This document shows positions 43,439 through 52,183 of a stretch of 64,000 bases of DNA, piece by piece. The number at the start of each line of letters is the position of its first letter. The stretch's first letter is position 1. Source of the DNA: Streptomyces poonensis (GTDB lineage Bacteria; Actinomycetota; Actinomycetes; Streptomycetales; Streptomycetaceae); contig NZ_BMVW01000008.1 in the NCBI RefSeq assembly GCF_014650915.1, positions 113,851 through 177,850 of the forward strand, read 5' to 3'. The translations under genes were made by a program, and so were the position numbers. The notes under the pieces are model-generated. The model was not told the DNA's origin. It saw only the letters and a list, made by a program, of their open reading frames with translations, and searched no databases.

Positions 43439-44608
43439 ATGGCACAAGGACGAGAGCGGCGCGCGGCGGCCGATACGCTCACGGCCCGGTTGAAGAAGCG
43501 CATCCACCGGGTCCGCACCGGCCTGCGCAAATCCGCCGTGGACTACTTCCGCGGGGACGGCTCCGACTGGATCGCGCTCGCCGGTCTGATGCTGACGGTC
43601 CCCGTGATCGCCGCCTGCACGATGGTCAACTCGGTGTGGGTGTCCCCGGCCGCGCTGGTCCTGCCGATCGTCGCGGGCGGACTGCTGCTGCGCCCCGCCA
43701 GCCTGCTCGCGCTGTACGCGGCCGCCGCGACCGCGCTCATCGTCGAGTCCGTGCGGCTCGGCCCCTATACGGAGGGCCCGTCGCGGGTCACGCCGGGCGT
43801 CGTGCTCGTCGTCGCCGCCTGCGGCTTCTTCGGTCTGCTGATCGCGCAGTTCCGCAGCCGGGTGGGTGTGCCCTGGCGGCGGGGCGGCACGATGCTGTTC
43901 GACCTGCGGGAACGCATCCGGGTGCAGAGCAAGCTGCCGCAGCTGCCGGTGGGCTGGCACCGCGAGATGGCGCTGCGGCCGGCGGGCGGCCAGTCCTTCT
44001 CCGGCGACTTCGTGGTCGCGGCCCGCACCAACGGGGGCCGCACGCTGGAGGTCGTCCTGACGGACGTCTCCGGCAAGGGCATGGACGCGGGCTCACGGGC
44101 CCTGCTGCTGTCCGGGGCGTTCGGCGGCCTGCTCGGCTCGCTGCCGCCGCACGCCTTCCTGCCCGCGGCCAACGGCTATCTGCTGCGGCAGGACTGGGAC
44201 GAGGGCTTCGCCACCTCGATCCACCTCGTGCTGGACCTGGACTCGGGCGACTACGAACTGTTCTCCGCGGGCCACCCGCCGGGCCTCCAGCTCAGTGCCG
44301 GAAGCGGCCGCTGGGAGGAGAAGGCGGCGGAGGGCCCGCTGCTCGGCGTGTACGACGGCGCCCAGTTCGACCCGGTCAAGGGCTCGCTGCGCCCCGGTGA
44401 CGTGCTGATGCTGTTCACGGACGGCCTGGTGGAGACGTCCGACCGGGACATCGTCGAGGGCATCGACCGGCTGACGGGCGAGGCCGACCGCTATGTCGCC
44501 GGCGGTTTCCGGGGCGCGGCCTGGCACCTCATCGAGGCGGTCGCCAAGGACGTCAACGACGACCGGGCGCTGCTGCTGATCTGCCGCGAGGGCCCCACGG
44601 CACGGTGA
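43439..44608 (+). CDS. Membrane SpoIIE/RsbU-type PP2C phosphatase
   Basis: 389 aa. A basic cytosolic start, about four membrane helices (about 45-140), then a PP2C-like SpoIIE domain (about 170-385) with SGDFVVAA, LTDVSGKGMDAGSRALLL, SAGHPPGLQL, LFTDGLVETSD and NDDRALLL metal-site motifs. It should dephosphorylate an anti-sigma-factor antagonist in response to a membrane or envelope signal, as in Streptomyces partner-switching systems. No anti-sigma factor or antagonist gene is adjacent. The start is ATG 43439 with TAAGGT about 14 bases upstream. A perfect hairpin overlaps its stop. Confidence 0.92.
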   Translation: MAQGRERRAAADTLTARLKKRIHRVRTGLRKSAVDYFRGDGSDWIALAGLMLTVPVIAACTMVNSVWVSPAALVLPIVAGGLLLRPASLLALYAAAATALIVESVRLGPYTEGPSRVTPGVVLVVAACGFFGLLIAQFRSRVGVPWRRGGTMLFDLRERIRVQSKLPQLPVGWHREMALRPAGGQSFSGDFVVAARTNGGRTLEVVLTDVSGKGMDAGSRALLLSGAFGGLLGSLPPHAFLPAANGYLLRQDWDEGFATSIHLVLDLDSGDYELFSAGHPPGLQLSAGSGRWEEKAAEGPLLGVYDGAQFDPVKGSLRPGDVLMLFTDGLVETSDRDIVEGIDRLTGEADRYVAGGFRGAAWHLIEAVAKDVNDDRALLLICREGPTAR

Positions 44609-44624
44609 GCCCGGCTCACCGTGC
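44600..44624. terminator. Terminator overlapping the phosphatase stop codon
   Basis: Perfect 11-base arms (44600-44610, 44614-44624) with a CCG loop. The TGA stop is inside the left arm. Bidirectional between convergent genes. Confidence 0.8.
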
Positions 44625-44647
44625 TCCAGGGGCCCCTGAGGCAGACG

Positions 44648-45829
44648 TCACCCCACCAACTCAGGGGTCTTCGTCTCCTGCCGCTCCGGCAGCAGACGGC
44701 CCGGCAGGACGCGGGCCAGCCAGGGGGAGCGGCTCGCGGCCAGCGGGCCGAGCACCGCCAGCAGCAGGACGTATCCGGCGATGAACGGCGACAGCCTCTC
44801 GTCCAGCCCGGCCGCCGCGGCCATCGTGGCCAGGATCAGCGCGAACTCACCGCGCGCCAGCAGCGTCGTCGAGATGTTCGCGGCCGGCTGCGGCCCGAAG
44901 GAGTACACGCGCGCCGCCGCCAGCCCGGCCAGCACGTTCATCGCCAGGGTCAGTGCCACGGCGGCCAGTACCGGCCACAGCACCATCGGCAGGTCACCCG
45001 GGTCGATGGAGAGCCCGAAGGCGAAGAAGAAGATCGCGCCGAAGGCGTCCCGCAGCGGGTGCACGAGCGTGCGGATGCGCTCACCGGACGCGGTGCTGCC
45101 CAGCATCAGACCCACCATGAACGCACCGATGGCGTCCGCCACGCCGAACCACTCCGACACGCCGGCGACGAACACCGCCGCCCCGAGGAAGGAGATGACG
45201 AGCAGCTCGTCGTCCCGGGTGGCGAAGAGCCGGCCCACGATCCGTGTCCCGAACCGTGCCGCCAGCGCCAGGAGCAGCAGGAACCCGAACGCCTTGCCCG
45301 CGTCCAGCACCGCCGAGGACAGCGAGTCCGCCCCGGACAGGATCGGCTGGAGCGCCGCCAGGTACAGGGCGAGGAAGATGTCCTCGACCACGATGATGCC
45401 GAGGATCGGCTTGGTCTCCGGGTTGCCCAGCCGGCCCGTGTCGACGAGCACCTTGGTCACGATGGCGGACGACGAGATGCCGAGCACCCCGGCGAGGACC
45501 AGGGCCTCGGAGGTGCCCCAGCCCAGGGCGAAGCCGAAGCCCAGGCCCGCGCCGACGTTCAGCGCGAGATACGCGCCTCCGGCGATCGCCATCCGGCGGC
45601 CGCCCGCCTTGAGGTCGTCGAGGTGGAACTCGAGCCCCAGGTAGAAGAGCAGCAGCACCAGGCCGAGCGCGGAGAGCATCTCCATGTCGTGCGGGTCCGA
45701 CAGGAGCACGACACCGGGCGTGTGGGGGCCGAGCAGGATGCCGGCCAGGATGAACAGGGGAATGGTGGGCAGTCCGATGCGCGAGCCGACGCGCGCGAGG
45801 ACGGCGGCGGCGAGGAACGCCCCGCCCAT
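44648..45829 (-). CDS. Cation:proton antiporter (CPA2/KefB family)
   Basis: 393 aa from ATG 45827-45829, with about twelve membrane helices and no cytosolic RCK/TrkA-N domain. Family phrases include GLPTIPLFILAGILLGP, SSSAIVTKVLVDTGRLG and the transport-site region GAFMVGLMLG. It should exchange Na+ or K+ for protons. The ATG lacks a ribosome site and cuts TM1 short. A GGAGG sits 7 bases before an in-frame ATC codon at 45854-45856, which would add nine residues (start I/M-GHADTLIA) and restore the usual N-terminus. The true start may therefore be AUC. Three 11-bp repeats lie upstream. Confidence 0.88.
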   Translation of the reverse strand: MGGAFLAAAVLARVGSRIGLPTIPLFILAGILLGPHTPGVVLLSDPHDMEMLSALGLVLLLFYLGLEFHLDDLKAGGRRMAIAGGAYLALNVGAGLGFGFALGWGTSEALVLAGVLGISSSAIVTKVLVDTGRLGNPETKPILGIIVVEDIFLALYLAALQPILSGADSLSSAVLDAGKAFGFLLLLALAARFGTRIVGRLFATRDDELLVISFLGAAVFVAGVSEWFGVADAIGAFMVGLMLGSTASGERIRTLVHPLRDAFGAIFFFAFGLSIDPGDLPMVLWPVLAAVALTLAMNVLAGLAAARVYSFGPQPAANISTTLLARGEFALILATMAAAAGLDERLSPFIAGYVLLLAVLGPLAASRSPWLARVLPGRLLPERQETKTPELVG

Positions 45830-45964
45830 GGCGATGAGGGTGTCTGCGTGTCCGATGGGCCTACCTCCAGTTCGGCTTGTGCGACGAGGGCACGGGTACG
45901 TGAGTGCGCGAGAACGCGGAGTCAGGGGTACCGCTGCGACGACGCACGGACGTGAGGACGCAAA

Positions 45965-45999
45965 GGATGCGTCAATGAAGCGTCAAGGATGCGTCAATA
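45965..45999. repeat. Three 11-bp direct repeats between antiporter and HD genes
   Basis: GCGTCAA occurs at 45969, 45980 and 45991, exactly 11 bases apart. On the minus strand this is TTGACGCATCC, TTGACGCTTCA, TTGACGCATCC, with TTGACG resembling a -35 box. The segment through 46020 is unusually AT-rich. The spacing is that of activator sites such as SARP or PhoP boxes, although the sequence is not a clear match to either. Confidence 0.75.
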
Positions 46000-46040
46000 G
46001 TTACTTTACCAAAGCATTGCGTTCGTGAGGCGGCGGGTCC

Positions 46041-46574
46041 GTGGACACTGGTCCCGTGACCCACCCGACGCTCACGCTCACCGAAGTCGAGACCCTCGCC
46101 CGCGCGGCCCACGCGGCCCAGACCGACAAGGCCGGGCGGCCCTATGCCGAGCACCTGCAGGCCGTGGCCGAGGGCGTACGCGCGCGGGGCGGCGACCAGG
46201 AGCAGATCGCGGCGGCCTGGCTGCACGACGCGGTGGAGGACGACGCGCTGTCCGCGGAGTGGCTGCGCGAGGCCGCGCTGACGGACCGTACGAAGGCGAT
46301 CGTCGGGGCGCTCACCAAGCGGCCGGGCGAGTCCCCGGAGGCGTACGCCGCGCGCATCCTCGCCACCCCGGGCGCCCGCCTGGTCAAGGAGTCCGACCTG
46401 GCGCACAACGCGGACCCGGCCCGGCTGGCGGTCCTCGACGACGCGACCCGCGCCCGGCTGGAGCGGAAGTACGCGCATATGCGCGCCCTGCTCGGCCTGA
46501 CGGCGCCGGCCGAGGGTAGAGCGAAGGGCCGGACGGAGAGGCGCTTCTCTCCGTCCGGCCCCGCGGCCGTGTGA
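46041..46574 (+). CDS. HD-domain phosphohydrolase (SpoT/MESH1-like)
   Basis: 177 aa. Metal-binding residues of the (p)ppGpp-hydrolase HD fold are visible: H in AAHAAQTDKAGRPYAEHL, the HD pair in AAWLHDAVEDD (about 55-65), and KESDLAHNAD later. Stand-alone small HD proteins of this type hydrolyse ppGpp or related nucleotides, but substrate is unproven. The GTG at 46041 or the in-frame GTG at 46056 (MTHPTLTLTEVE) could be the start, and the latter better matches the conserved beginning. A perfect 15-base hairpin lies within the final codons. Confidence 0.82.
   Translation: MDTGPVTHPTLTLTEVETLARAAHAAQTDKAGRPYAEHLQAVAEGVRARGGDQEQIAAAWLHDAVEDDALSAEWLREAALTDRTKAIVGALTKRPGESPEAYAARILATPGARLVKESDLAHNADPARLAVLDDATRARLERKYAHMRALLGLTAPAEGRAKGRTERRFSPSGPAAV
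46526..46561. terminator. Terminator inside the 3' end of the HD gene
   Basis: Perfect 15-base arms (46526-46540, 46547-46561) around GCGCTT, ending 13 bases before the stop codon. It is also the 3' boundary for the convergent acyltransferase gene. Confidence 0.85.
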
Positions 46575-46588
46575 GGGGACCAGGCCGA

Positions 46589-47815
46589 TCAGGTCCTGGC
46601 GTCGGCCCTGCCGCCGCGCTCGCGCGCCGGCTCGGCGGTGTCCCGCCGGAACGCCCACTCCATCTTCGGCTCCATCACGAACCGGAACATCCGCTGCACC
46701 GGCGGTGTGCACAGCGCGGTGACGACGGCCGCCGCGAGCAGGGTGAGGAAGACCTGGCCGAGGGGCTCGTACACCCATGGGTGGGCGTCGTACCAGCCCC
46801 AGAAGCGGGAGCCCTGGATCAGGAAGCCGTGCAGCAGATAGCCGTACAGTGTCCCCGCGCCCAGCACCGTGAACCACGTCCTGCGGCCCGGCACCCAGGC
46901 GAGGAAACAGACCGTCAGCACCAGGGAGCAGCCGAGGAGCGCGAGCGTCATGACGATGCCGGCCCACCAGGGCGCGCCCAGTTCCTGTGCGCTGTCGCGG
47001 TGGTAGAACCACGCCGAGTTCATGCGCGGTACCGCCCAGTACGCCACCGCCAGGGCGGCCGCGAAGGCCGGTACCGACAGGATGCGCACGTCGCGGTGCC
47101 GCATACGGCGGAAGTGCTCCGGCTTCATGAACAGGCCGATGACGAAGAACGGCAGGAACTGCAGTACGCGCTGCAGGTCCAGGTCGTCGCCGATGTCGGG
47201 GGAGACGGAGGCGAGCACGGCGATGCCCAGTGCGAGGGGGACCGGCCAGCGCACGGCCTTCCACAACGGGGTCGTCATCCGCCACACGAACAGGGCGGCC
47301 AGGAACCACGTGAGGTACCAGGGGTCGAGCAGGCTGATCGGAAGGGTCGAGTCGTCACCGGCCCACCGTCTGAACAGGGAATAGGTGACCTCGAAGACGA
47401 CATACGGCACGGCGACGCCGGTGATCAGCCGCCTGAGCCGGTCCGGGCGCATGTCGAAGCTGCGTGAGAAGTAGCCGGAGATGAGGATGAAGGCCGGCAT
47501 GTGGAAGGTGTAGACGACCATGTAGAGCGCCTCGGCGGCGCGGCTGTGGGCCGTCAGCGGCTGCCAGACGTGGCCCATGGCGACGAACACGATGGCCAGG
47601 TACTTGGCGTTGTCGAAGAATGCGTCGCGCTGTTTGACCGGTCCGGCCTCCGGCGCGGTGGCTCCGGTGGCGGAGTGCGAGTCCTGGGGCGGGATGTGGG
47701 GGGAACGGGGCGCGGGCACGCCGTCGGTCGGCTGCTCGGTCAGTTGTTCGGTCGGCTGTTCGGCCTGCGGGAGCGGCACCCTGGGGTGGCCGTGCGGTCG
47801 CAGCGAGTTCGTCAC
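46589..47815 (-). CDS. Acyltransferase 3 family membrane protein
   Basis: 408 aa. A disordered Pro/Gln/Thr-rich N-terminus (about 1-65, with an EQPTEQLTEQPTDG repeat) precedes ten or so membrane helices of the acyltransferase-3 (OafB/NodX-like) fold: FFDNAKYLAIVFVAMGHVWQPL with the conserved His, then FHMPAFILISGYFS. It transfers acyl groups to an extracellular glycan or lipid, or serves an unknown membrane role. The GTG at 47813-47815 has GGAGGG directly upstream. It is convergent with the HD gene. Confidence 0.9.
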   Translation of the reverse strand: MTNSLRPHGHPRVPLPQAEQPTEQLTEQPTDGVPAPRSPHIPPQDSHSATGATAPEAGPVKQRDAFFDNAKYLAIVFVAMGHVWQPLTAHSRAAEALYMVVYTFHMPAFILISGYFSRSFDMRPDRLRRLITGVAVPYVVFEVTYSLFRRWAGDDSTLPISLLDPWYLTWFLAALFVWRMTTPLWKAVRWPVPLALGIAVLASVSPDIGDDLDLQRVLQFLPFFVIGLFMKPEHFRRMRHRDVRILSVPAFAAALAVAYWAVPRMNSAWFYHRDSAQELGAPWWAGIVMTLALLGCSLVLTVCFLAWVPGRRTWFTVLGAGTLYGYLLHGFLIQGSRFWGWYDAHPWVYEPLGQVFLTLLAAAVVTALCTPPVQRMFRFVMEPKMEWAFRRDTAEPARERGGRADART

Positions 47816-48428
47816 AGACCCTCCTTCACCGGGAAGTCGGCGATTCGGTCCGCGCACTCGCTGCGCGTGTGGGGGACGGGGCAGCGGTGAACATCTGAGG
47901 CACCCTAGCGTTGTCTGTGGGATTCCGTAAAACCCTCGACCTGAAAGGCGTATTACCGCGCTACGGGTACCCGGGATTTGGGGATGTGAGCATTCACCAG
48001 GGCTTCACACTCCGTACTCGGATTGGCTTGCAAATGATCCGCATCTGTCCTCATTTATCCTGACTCAACGGTGCATAACGGTCGGGGGCGACTCTGGAGA
48101 AATGTCCGTTGCGTCAGATTTTGCTGGACTGTTTCCGGTCACTCTCAGCCGCTCCCGGTGGGCCTGTGGCGGCAATTCGAATTACCTGCGAACACCATGT
48201 GTGCGCACGGAAATGATCATTGTTAATTCCGGGTCGGGTGGCCAGTCGAATTGCCGTACGGGGCGTGGATGTCCCAGATGTGGACGTGCAGGTCCCGGGT
48301 GTGGGATGGCCGACGTTGCGTCACGGGCCGCATATGCAGGCCCCGTTGGTGGCACGATGGTTCTGGCGGGGGTGTGCGGGGTCGGCATCCCCGGGCCGGG
48401 AGCGGACCGACCGAGGGTGTGATGAGTT
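47816..48428. other. 613-base gap without a convincing gene
   Basis: This is the largest AT-richer gap in the window, especially 47930-48250. It must hold the acyltransferase promoter and that of the small gene at 48429. A GTGA-GCAT-TCAC dyad is near 47987. ORFs on both strands have poor codon use and no ribosome site. I see no RNA gene I can name. Confidence 0.5.
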
Positions 48429-48623
48429 GTGGCGATTTCGCTGTCAGTGGTGCTGCTGTTGGCCATCATCTTGGTGATCTTGCTGCGCCAGGGGTCGCTC
48501 AAGGCGGGGCCGGCGATCGTCGCCATCCTCTTCGGCTTCTTCCTCGCCTCGACCGGAGTGGCCGACGACATACAGCGGTTCCTGAACTCCATAGCCGACA
48601 CCATCAACTCCATCCAGTTCTAG
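48429..48623 (+). CDS. Small conserved-type membrane protein, hypothetical
   Basis: 64 aa. Two hydrophobic helices (about 3-20 and 27-45) separated by RQGSLK, ending in an amphipathic DDIQRFLNSIADTINSIQF tail that could lie on the membrane surface. Start GTG 48429; an upstream GTGATGAG gives weak ribosome binding. Codon use is typical. I do not recognise a function. It stands alone before the tRNA genes. Confidence 0.7.
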   Translation: MAISLSVVLLLAIILVILLRQGSLKAGPAIVAILFGFFLASTGVADDIQRFLNSIADTINSIQF

Positions 48624-48822
48624 CCGGAGCCGTCCGGGCCGGAGTGCCGGGGCGACGGCGTCGGCGACCGGCGGGGCGGAGTGCTGAGAGGGTGGCCGGC
48701 GGTGCCCATGGAGTGCCGGTCAAAGCCGCGGGGCAGCTGGGGGACCTCGGCGGGACACAACCGGAAAAGACCGAGGGCCGGGCGGGAGAGATGACTCTTC
48801 CGTCCGGCCCTGAGCCGTATGG

Positions 48823-48893
48823 AGCGGGCGACGGGAATCGAACCCGCGTAGCTAGTTTGGAAGACTAGGGCTCTACCATTGAGCTACGCCCGC
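48823..48893 (-). tRNA. tRNA-Gly (anticodon TCC)
   Basis: 71 bases with a complete cloverleaf on the minus strand: acceptor GCGGGCG/CGCCCGC, D-loop AGCTCAATGGTAGAGC, anticodon loop CTTCCAA giving TCC, and T-loop GGTTCGATTCC. CCA is not encoded. It reads GGA codons, which are rare in this genome. Confidence 0.97.
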
Positions 48894-49090
48894 ACACGCC
48901 GCGCCGCGTTTCGCAACTGATCGGCGAACGCGGCACTGGAGGCATCGTAGCGGGTCGTGCGCCCTCGTCGCACACCCCCTTCGCGGGCCGCGTGGACGGA
49001 CGGCCGCGCGGTCGGGGGTCGGCACCACCGGCGCTCGTGAAATGCGGCGGCCCCACTGCCTGCGGGCATGTACCCTACGTGTCGCACCGA

Positions 49091-49164
49091 CGGGGTGTGG
49101 CGCAGCTTGGTAGCGCGTCCGCTTTGGGAGCGGAAGGCCGTGGGTTCAAATCCCGCCACCCCGA
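49091..49164 (+). tRNA. tRNA-Pro (anticodon TGG)
   Basis: 74 bases: acceptor CGGGGTG/CACCCCG, D-arm GCGCAGCTTGGTAGCGC, anticodon loop TTTGGGA giving TGG, and T-arm GGGTTCAAATCCC. CCA is not encoded. It lies upstream of the trigger factor gene. Confidence 0.97.
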
Positions 49165-49388
49165 CCACCAGCCGGAACCGGGCGAGACGGTTCCGCCGCC
49201 GCCCCGGATTTCCAAGATCTTCTTTTGGGGCGTGTAGTGCCTCCGGTTACTATGCAAGCTGCGCGCCCGTGTGTCTGCACTGTCAGGTCTCTCAGGGTCC
49301 GCGAATCCGCTGAGGCCCTGCCCGGTCGCCAGACCCGGCAGCGGCGCGCAGCAGAACCCCAAGAAGTCAGCCACAAGGAGACCGAACC

Positions 49389-50792
49389 GTGAAGAGCGCC
49401 GTCGAGACCCTGAACCCGACCCGGGTTCGGCTCACTGTTGAGGTGCCCTTCGAGGAGCTCAAGGACAGCCTCGACGCGGCGTACAAGAAGATCAACCAGC
49501 AGGTCACGGTGAAGGGCTTCCGCAAGGGCAAGATCCCGGCCCGCGTCATCGACCAGCGGTTCGGCCGCGGTGCGGTCCTGGAGGAGGCGGTCAACGACGC
49601 GCTTCCGAAGTTCTACACCGAGGCGGTCAACGAGGCCGAGCTCAACGTCCTGGGCCAGCCCGAGGTCGACATCACGGAGCTGAAGGACAACGAGCTGCTG
49701 TCCTTCACCGCCGAGGTCGACGTCCGCCCGGCCATCGAGATCCCGGACTACTCCGGCATCGAGGTCGAGGTCGACGCCGTCGAGGTCACCGACGAGGACG
49801 TCGAGAAGTCGGTGGAGCAGCTGCGTGAGCGCTTCGCCTCCACCACCCCGGTCGAGCGTGCCGCCGAGGACGGCGACGTCGTGACGATCGACCTGGAGGC
49901 CAAGGTCGAGGGCGAGGTGCTGGAGGACGGCATCGCCAGCGGCGTCTCCTACACCATCGGCTCCGGTGAGCTGCTGGACGGCATCGACGACGCCGTGAAG
50001 GGCCTGGAGGCCGGCGGCGAGGGCACCTTCACCTCCGAGCTGAAGGGCGGCTCGGCGGCGGGCAAGGAGGCCGAGGTCACCGTCAAGGTCACCCAGGTCG
50101 CCGCCCGTGAGCTGCCGGAGCTGGACGACGAGTTCGCCCAGCTCGCCTCCGAGTTCGACACCCTCGAGGAGCTGAAGGCGGACAGCCGCAAGCGCCTGGA
50201 GAACATGAAGGAGTACGACCAGGCCACGCAGGCCCAGGAGCGCGTCCTGGAGAAGCTGCTGGAGCTCGTCGAGGTGCCCGTCCCCGAGAAGCTGCTCGAG
50301 GACGAGATCAACACCCGCAAGCACAACCTGGAGCACCACCAGCTCGGCCAGATGGGTCTGACCCTCGACAAGTACCTGGAGATCCAGGGCAAGACGGCCG
50401 AGGAGTTCGACGAGGAGACCCGCGAGGCGGCGGTCAAGGGCATCAAGACCCAGTTCGTCCTCGACGAGCTCGTCAAGCAGGAGAAGCTGAACGTCAACCA
50501 GGAGGAGCTCACCGAGCACCTCATGCGGCGTGCGGCCTCCTCCGGCATGTCCCCCGACCAGTTCGCCCAGGCCGTCGTCGAGGGCGGCCAGGTGCCGCTG
50601 CTCGTCGGCGAGGTCGCCCGCGGCAAGGCCCTCGCGGTGGTCGTCGAGGCCGCCACGGTCAAGGACACCAACGGTGAGGTCGTCGACCTGAGCGACGACG
50701 AGGACGAGGCCGAGGGCGAGACCGAGGAGACGGCAGAGGCCGCCGCCGAGGCTCCGGCCGAGGAGAAGGCCGCGGAGAAGACCGAGGGCTGA
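49389..50792 (+). CDS. tig: Trigger factor
   Basis: 467 aa ribosome-bound chaperone and peptidyl-prolyl isomerase. The ribosome-binding domain carries GFRKGKIPARVIDQRFG (signature about 44-60), an FKBP-like domain follows (about 160-240), then the helical C-terminal domain. The last 40 residues are a very acidic, Ala/Glu-rich tail common in actinobacterial Tig. Start GTG 49389 with AAGGAG 8 bases upstream. A TTACTAT string near 49237-49243 may be its -10. It is followed by the clpP genes, coupling folding to degradation. Confidence 0.97.
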   Translation: MKSAVETLNPTRVRLTVEVPFEELKDSLDAAYKKINQQVTVKGFRKGKIPARVIDQRFGRGAVLEEAVNDALPKFYTEAVNEAELNVLGQPEVDITELKDNELLSFTAEVDVRPAIEIPDYSGIEVEVDAVEVTDEDVEKSVEQLRERFASTTPVERAAEDGDVVTIDLEAKVEGEVLEDGIASGVSYTIGSGELLDGIDDAVKGLEAGGEGTFTSELKGGSAAGKEAEVTVKVTQVAARELPELDDEFAQLASEFDTLEELKADSRKRLENMKEYDQATQAQERVLEKLLELVEVPVPEKLLEDEINTRKHNLEHHQLGQMGLTLDKYLEIQGKTAEEFDEETREAAVKGIKTQFVLDELVKQEKLNVNQEELTEHLMRRAASSGMSPDQFAQAVVEGGQVPLLVGEVARGKALAVVVEAATVKDTNGEVVDLSDDEDEAEGETEETAEAAAEAPAEEKAAEKTEG

Positions 50793-50817
50793 TCCTCGCG
50801 ACATCTCTGACGCAGTA

Positions 50818-50851
50818 CGACGGCCCCGGGGCGGAACCCCCGGGGCCGTCG
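50818..50851. terminator. Terminator after tig
   Basis: Perfect 14-base arms (50818-50831, 50838-50851) around a 6-base loop, 25 bases after the stop. It separates tig from the clpP1 transcript. The remainder of the 534-base gap to clpP1 is GC-rich palindromic sequence without a gene. Confidence 0.85.
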
Positions 50852-51144
50852 GCGTCCCCGGCAGCACCGGCTTCCCAGGACACCGGCGCCGCCGGCGCCG
50901 CCGATCCGCCCGGCGCCGTCGGCCCGCCCGGCAGCGCGCCGGTCCGGGGCGTCTGCGCCTCGGCACGCCGGGAACGCAGAAATCCGCAAGAGCCATCAGC
51001 GCCCCCGGGGGGCGGCAGGAACCCCAGGGAACGCCGATGTGCCCCGGGGAAGCCCGGAGGACCGAGCGGCCGGGCGTGTGCCACCCCGTCGCCCTTGGCC
51101 CGCCCGGGTGACGGCCGTTTACCGACTCCTCCCGGTGGAGCGGC

Positions 51145-51161
51145 ATGCGCTGACAGCGAAC
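51145..51161. promoter_or_regulatory. Probable ClgR box upstream of clpP1
   Basis: ATGCGCTGACAGCGAAC contains CGCT-GAC-AGCG and a right half AGCGAAC matching the GTTCGC-N5-GCGAAC type site reported for the ClgR activator of clp genes in Streptomyces; the left half is degenerate. It lies 166 bases before the clpP1 start. A TAGGGT -10-like hexamer is near 51202. Confidence 0.6.
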
Positions 51162-51326
51162 AGTCCGGGAAACCGGGATGGCACCCGCCTGCCTGCGCGT
51201 TAGGGTCCATTGATACGAGGGCAGGGGAGTCCCCGGAGCCGCCCGGACGGGGCGCGCCCTGGGTCCCAGGCCCCAGCAGAACACGTGAGACGGCCCGGCG
51301 CCGTCGTAAGACGAGCAGGTGGATAC

Positions 51327-51947
51327 GTGACGAATCTGATGCCCTCCGCCGCCGGCGAGCCCTCCATCGGTGGTGGCCTCGGCGACCAGGTCTACAACCG
51401 GCTGCTCGGCGAGCGGATCATCTTCCTCGGCCAGCCGGTGGACGACGACATCGCGAACAAGATCACCGCGCAGCTGCTGCTCCTTGCCGCCGACCCGGAC
51501 AAGGACATCAACCTGTACATCAACAGCCCCGGCGGCTCCATCACGGCCGGTATGGCGATCTACGACACCATGCAGTTCATCAAGAACGACGTGGTGACCA
51601 TCGCCATGGGCCTCGCCGCCTCGATGGGCCAGTTCCTGCTGAGCGCGGGCACGCCGGGCAAGCGCTTCGCGCTGCCGAACGCCGAGATCCTGATCCACCA
51701 GCCCTCCGCCGGCCTGGCCGGCTCGGCCTCCGACATCAAGATCCACGCGGAGCGGCTGCTGCACACCAAGAAGCGCATGGCCGAGCTCACGGCCCACCAC
51801 ACCGGCCAGACGGTCGAGCAGATCACCCGCGACTCCGACCGCGACCGGTGGTTCGACGCCTACGAGGCCAAGGAGTACGGCCTCATCGACGACGTGATCA
51901 CCTCTGCCGCCAGCATGCCGGGCGGCGGCGGCACCGGGGCGGCGTAA
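51327..51947 (+). CDS. clpP1: ATP-dependent Clp protease proteolytic subunit 1
   Basis: 206 aa. Forms the degradation chamber together with ClpP2 and works with ClpX or ClpC. Catalytic Ser99 lies in MGLAASMGQF and His124 in LIHQPSAG; the Asp follows in the DRDRWFDAYEAKEYGLID region. Start GTG 51327 with AGGTGG upstream gives MTNLMPSAAGEPS. Upstream readings are out of family. A ClgR-like box lies 166 bases upstream. The C-terminus is Gly-rich. It is followed after 236 bases by clpP2. Confidence 0.97.
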   Translation: MTNLMPSAAGEPSIGGGLGDQVYNRLLGERIIFLGQPVDDDIANKITAQLLLLAADPDKDINLYINSPGGSITAGMAIYDTMQFIKNDVVTIAMGLAASMGQFLLSAGTPGKRFALPNAEILIHQPSAGLAGSASDIKIHAERLLHTKKRMAELTAHHTGQTVEQITRDSDRDRWFDAYEAKEYGLIDDVITSAASMPGGGGTGAA

Positions 51948-52060
51948 CCGGCGCACACCGGCGCGAGTCGGAGCGCCGTGCTCCGGCGCGTGACGCCGTA
52001 CGACAGGCCGGGACCGGTACCGCCGTCCCGTCCGGCCGTACGGCAGCGGCGGGGTTCGAT

Positions 52061-52085
52061 CCGGCGTACGGCCCCCGTACGCCGG
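52061..52085. terminator. Intercistronic hairpin between clpP1 and clpP2
   Basis: Perfect 11-base arms CCGGCGTACGG/CCGTACGCCGG with a CCC loop in the middle of the 236-base gap. It could attenuate or stabilise the clpP1 3' end, allowing unequal expression of two subunits that assemble together. The rest of the gap has further GTACGG-rich dyads and no gene. Confidence 0.55.
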
Positions 52086-52183
52086 CGCACAGCCGGTACG
52101 ACACGACCGGCGCCGACCCCGCAAGCCCCCTGCAGCCCCAGCCGACCGCCTCAGCCCCTCTCAAGGCTCCCAGGAGACCCACA

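Noticed and set aside
48102..48422. A 106-codon plus-strand ORF in the 48-kb gap
   Set aside because: Codon use is unlike neighbouring genes, there is no ribosome site, the composition is Cys/Gly-rich, and an overlapping minus-strand ORF is equally open.
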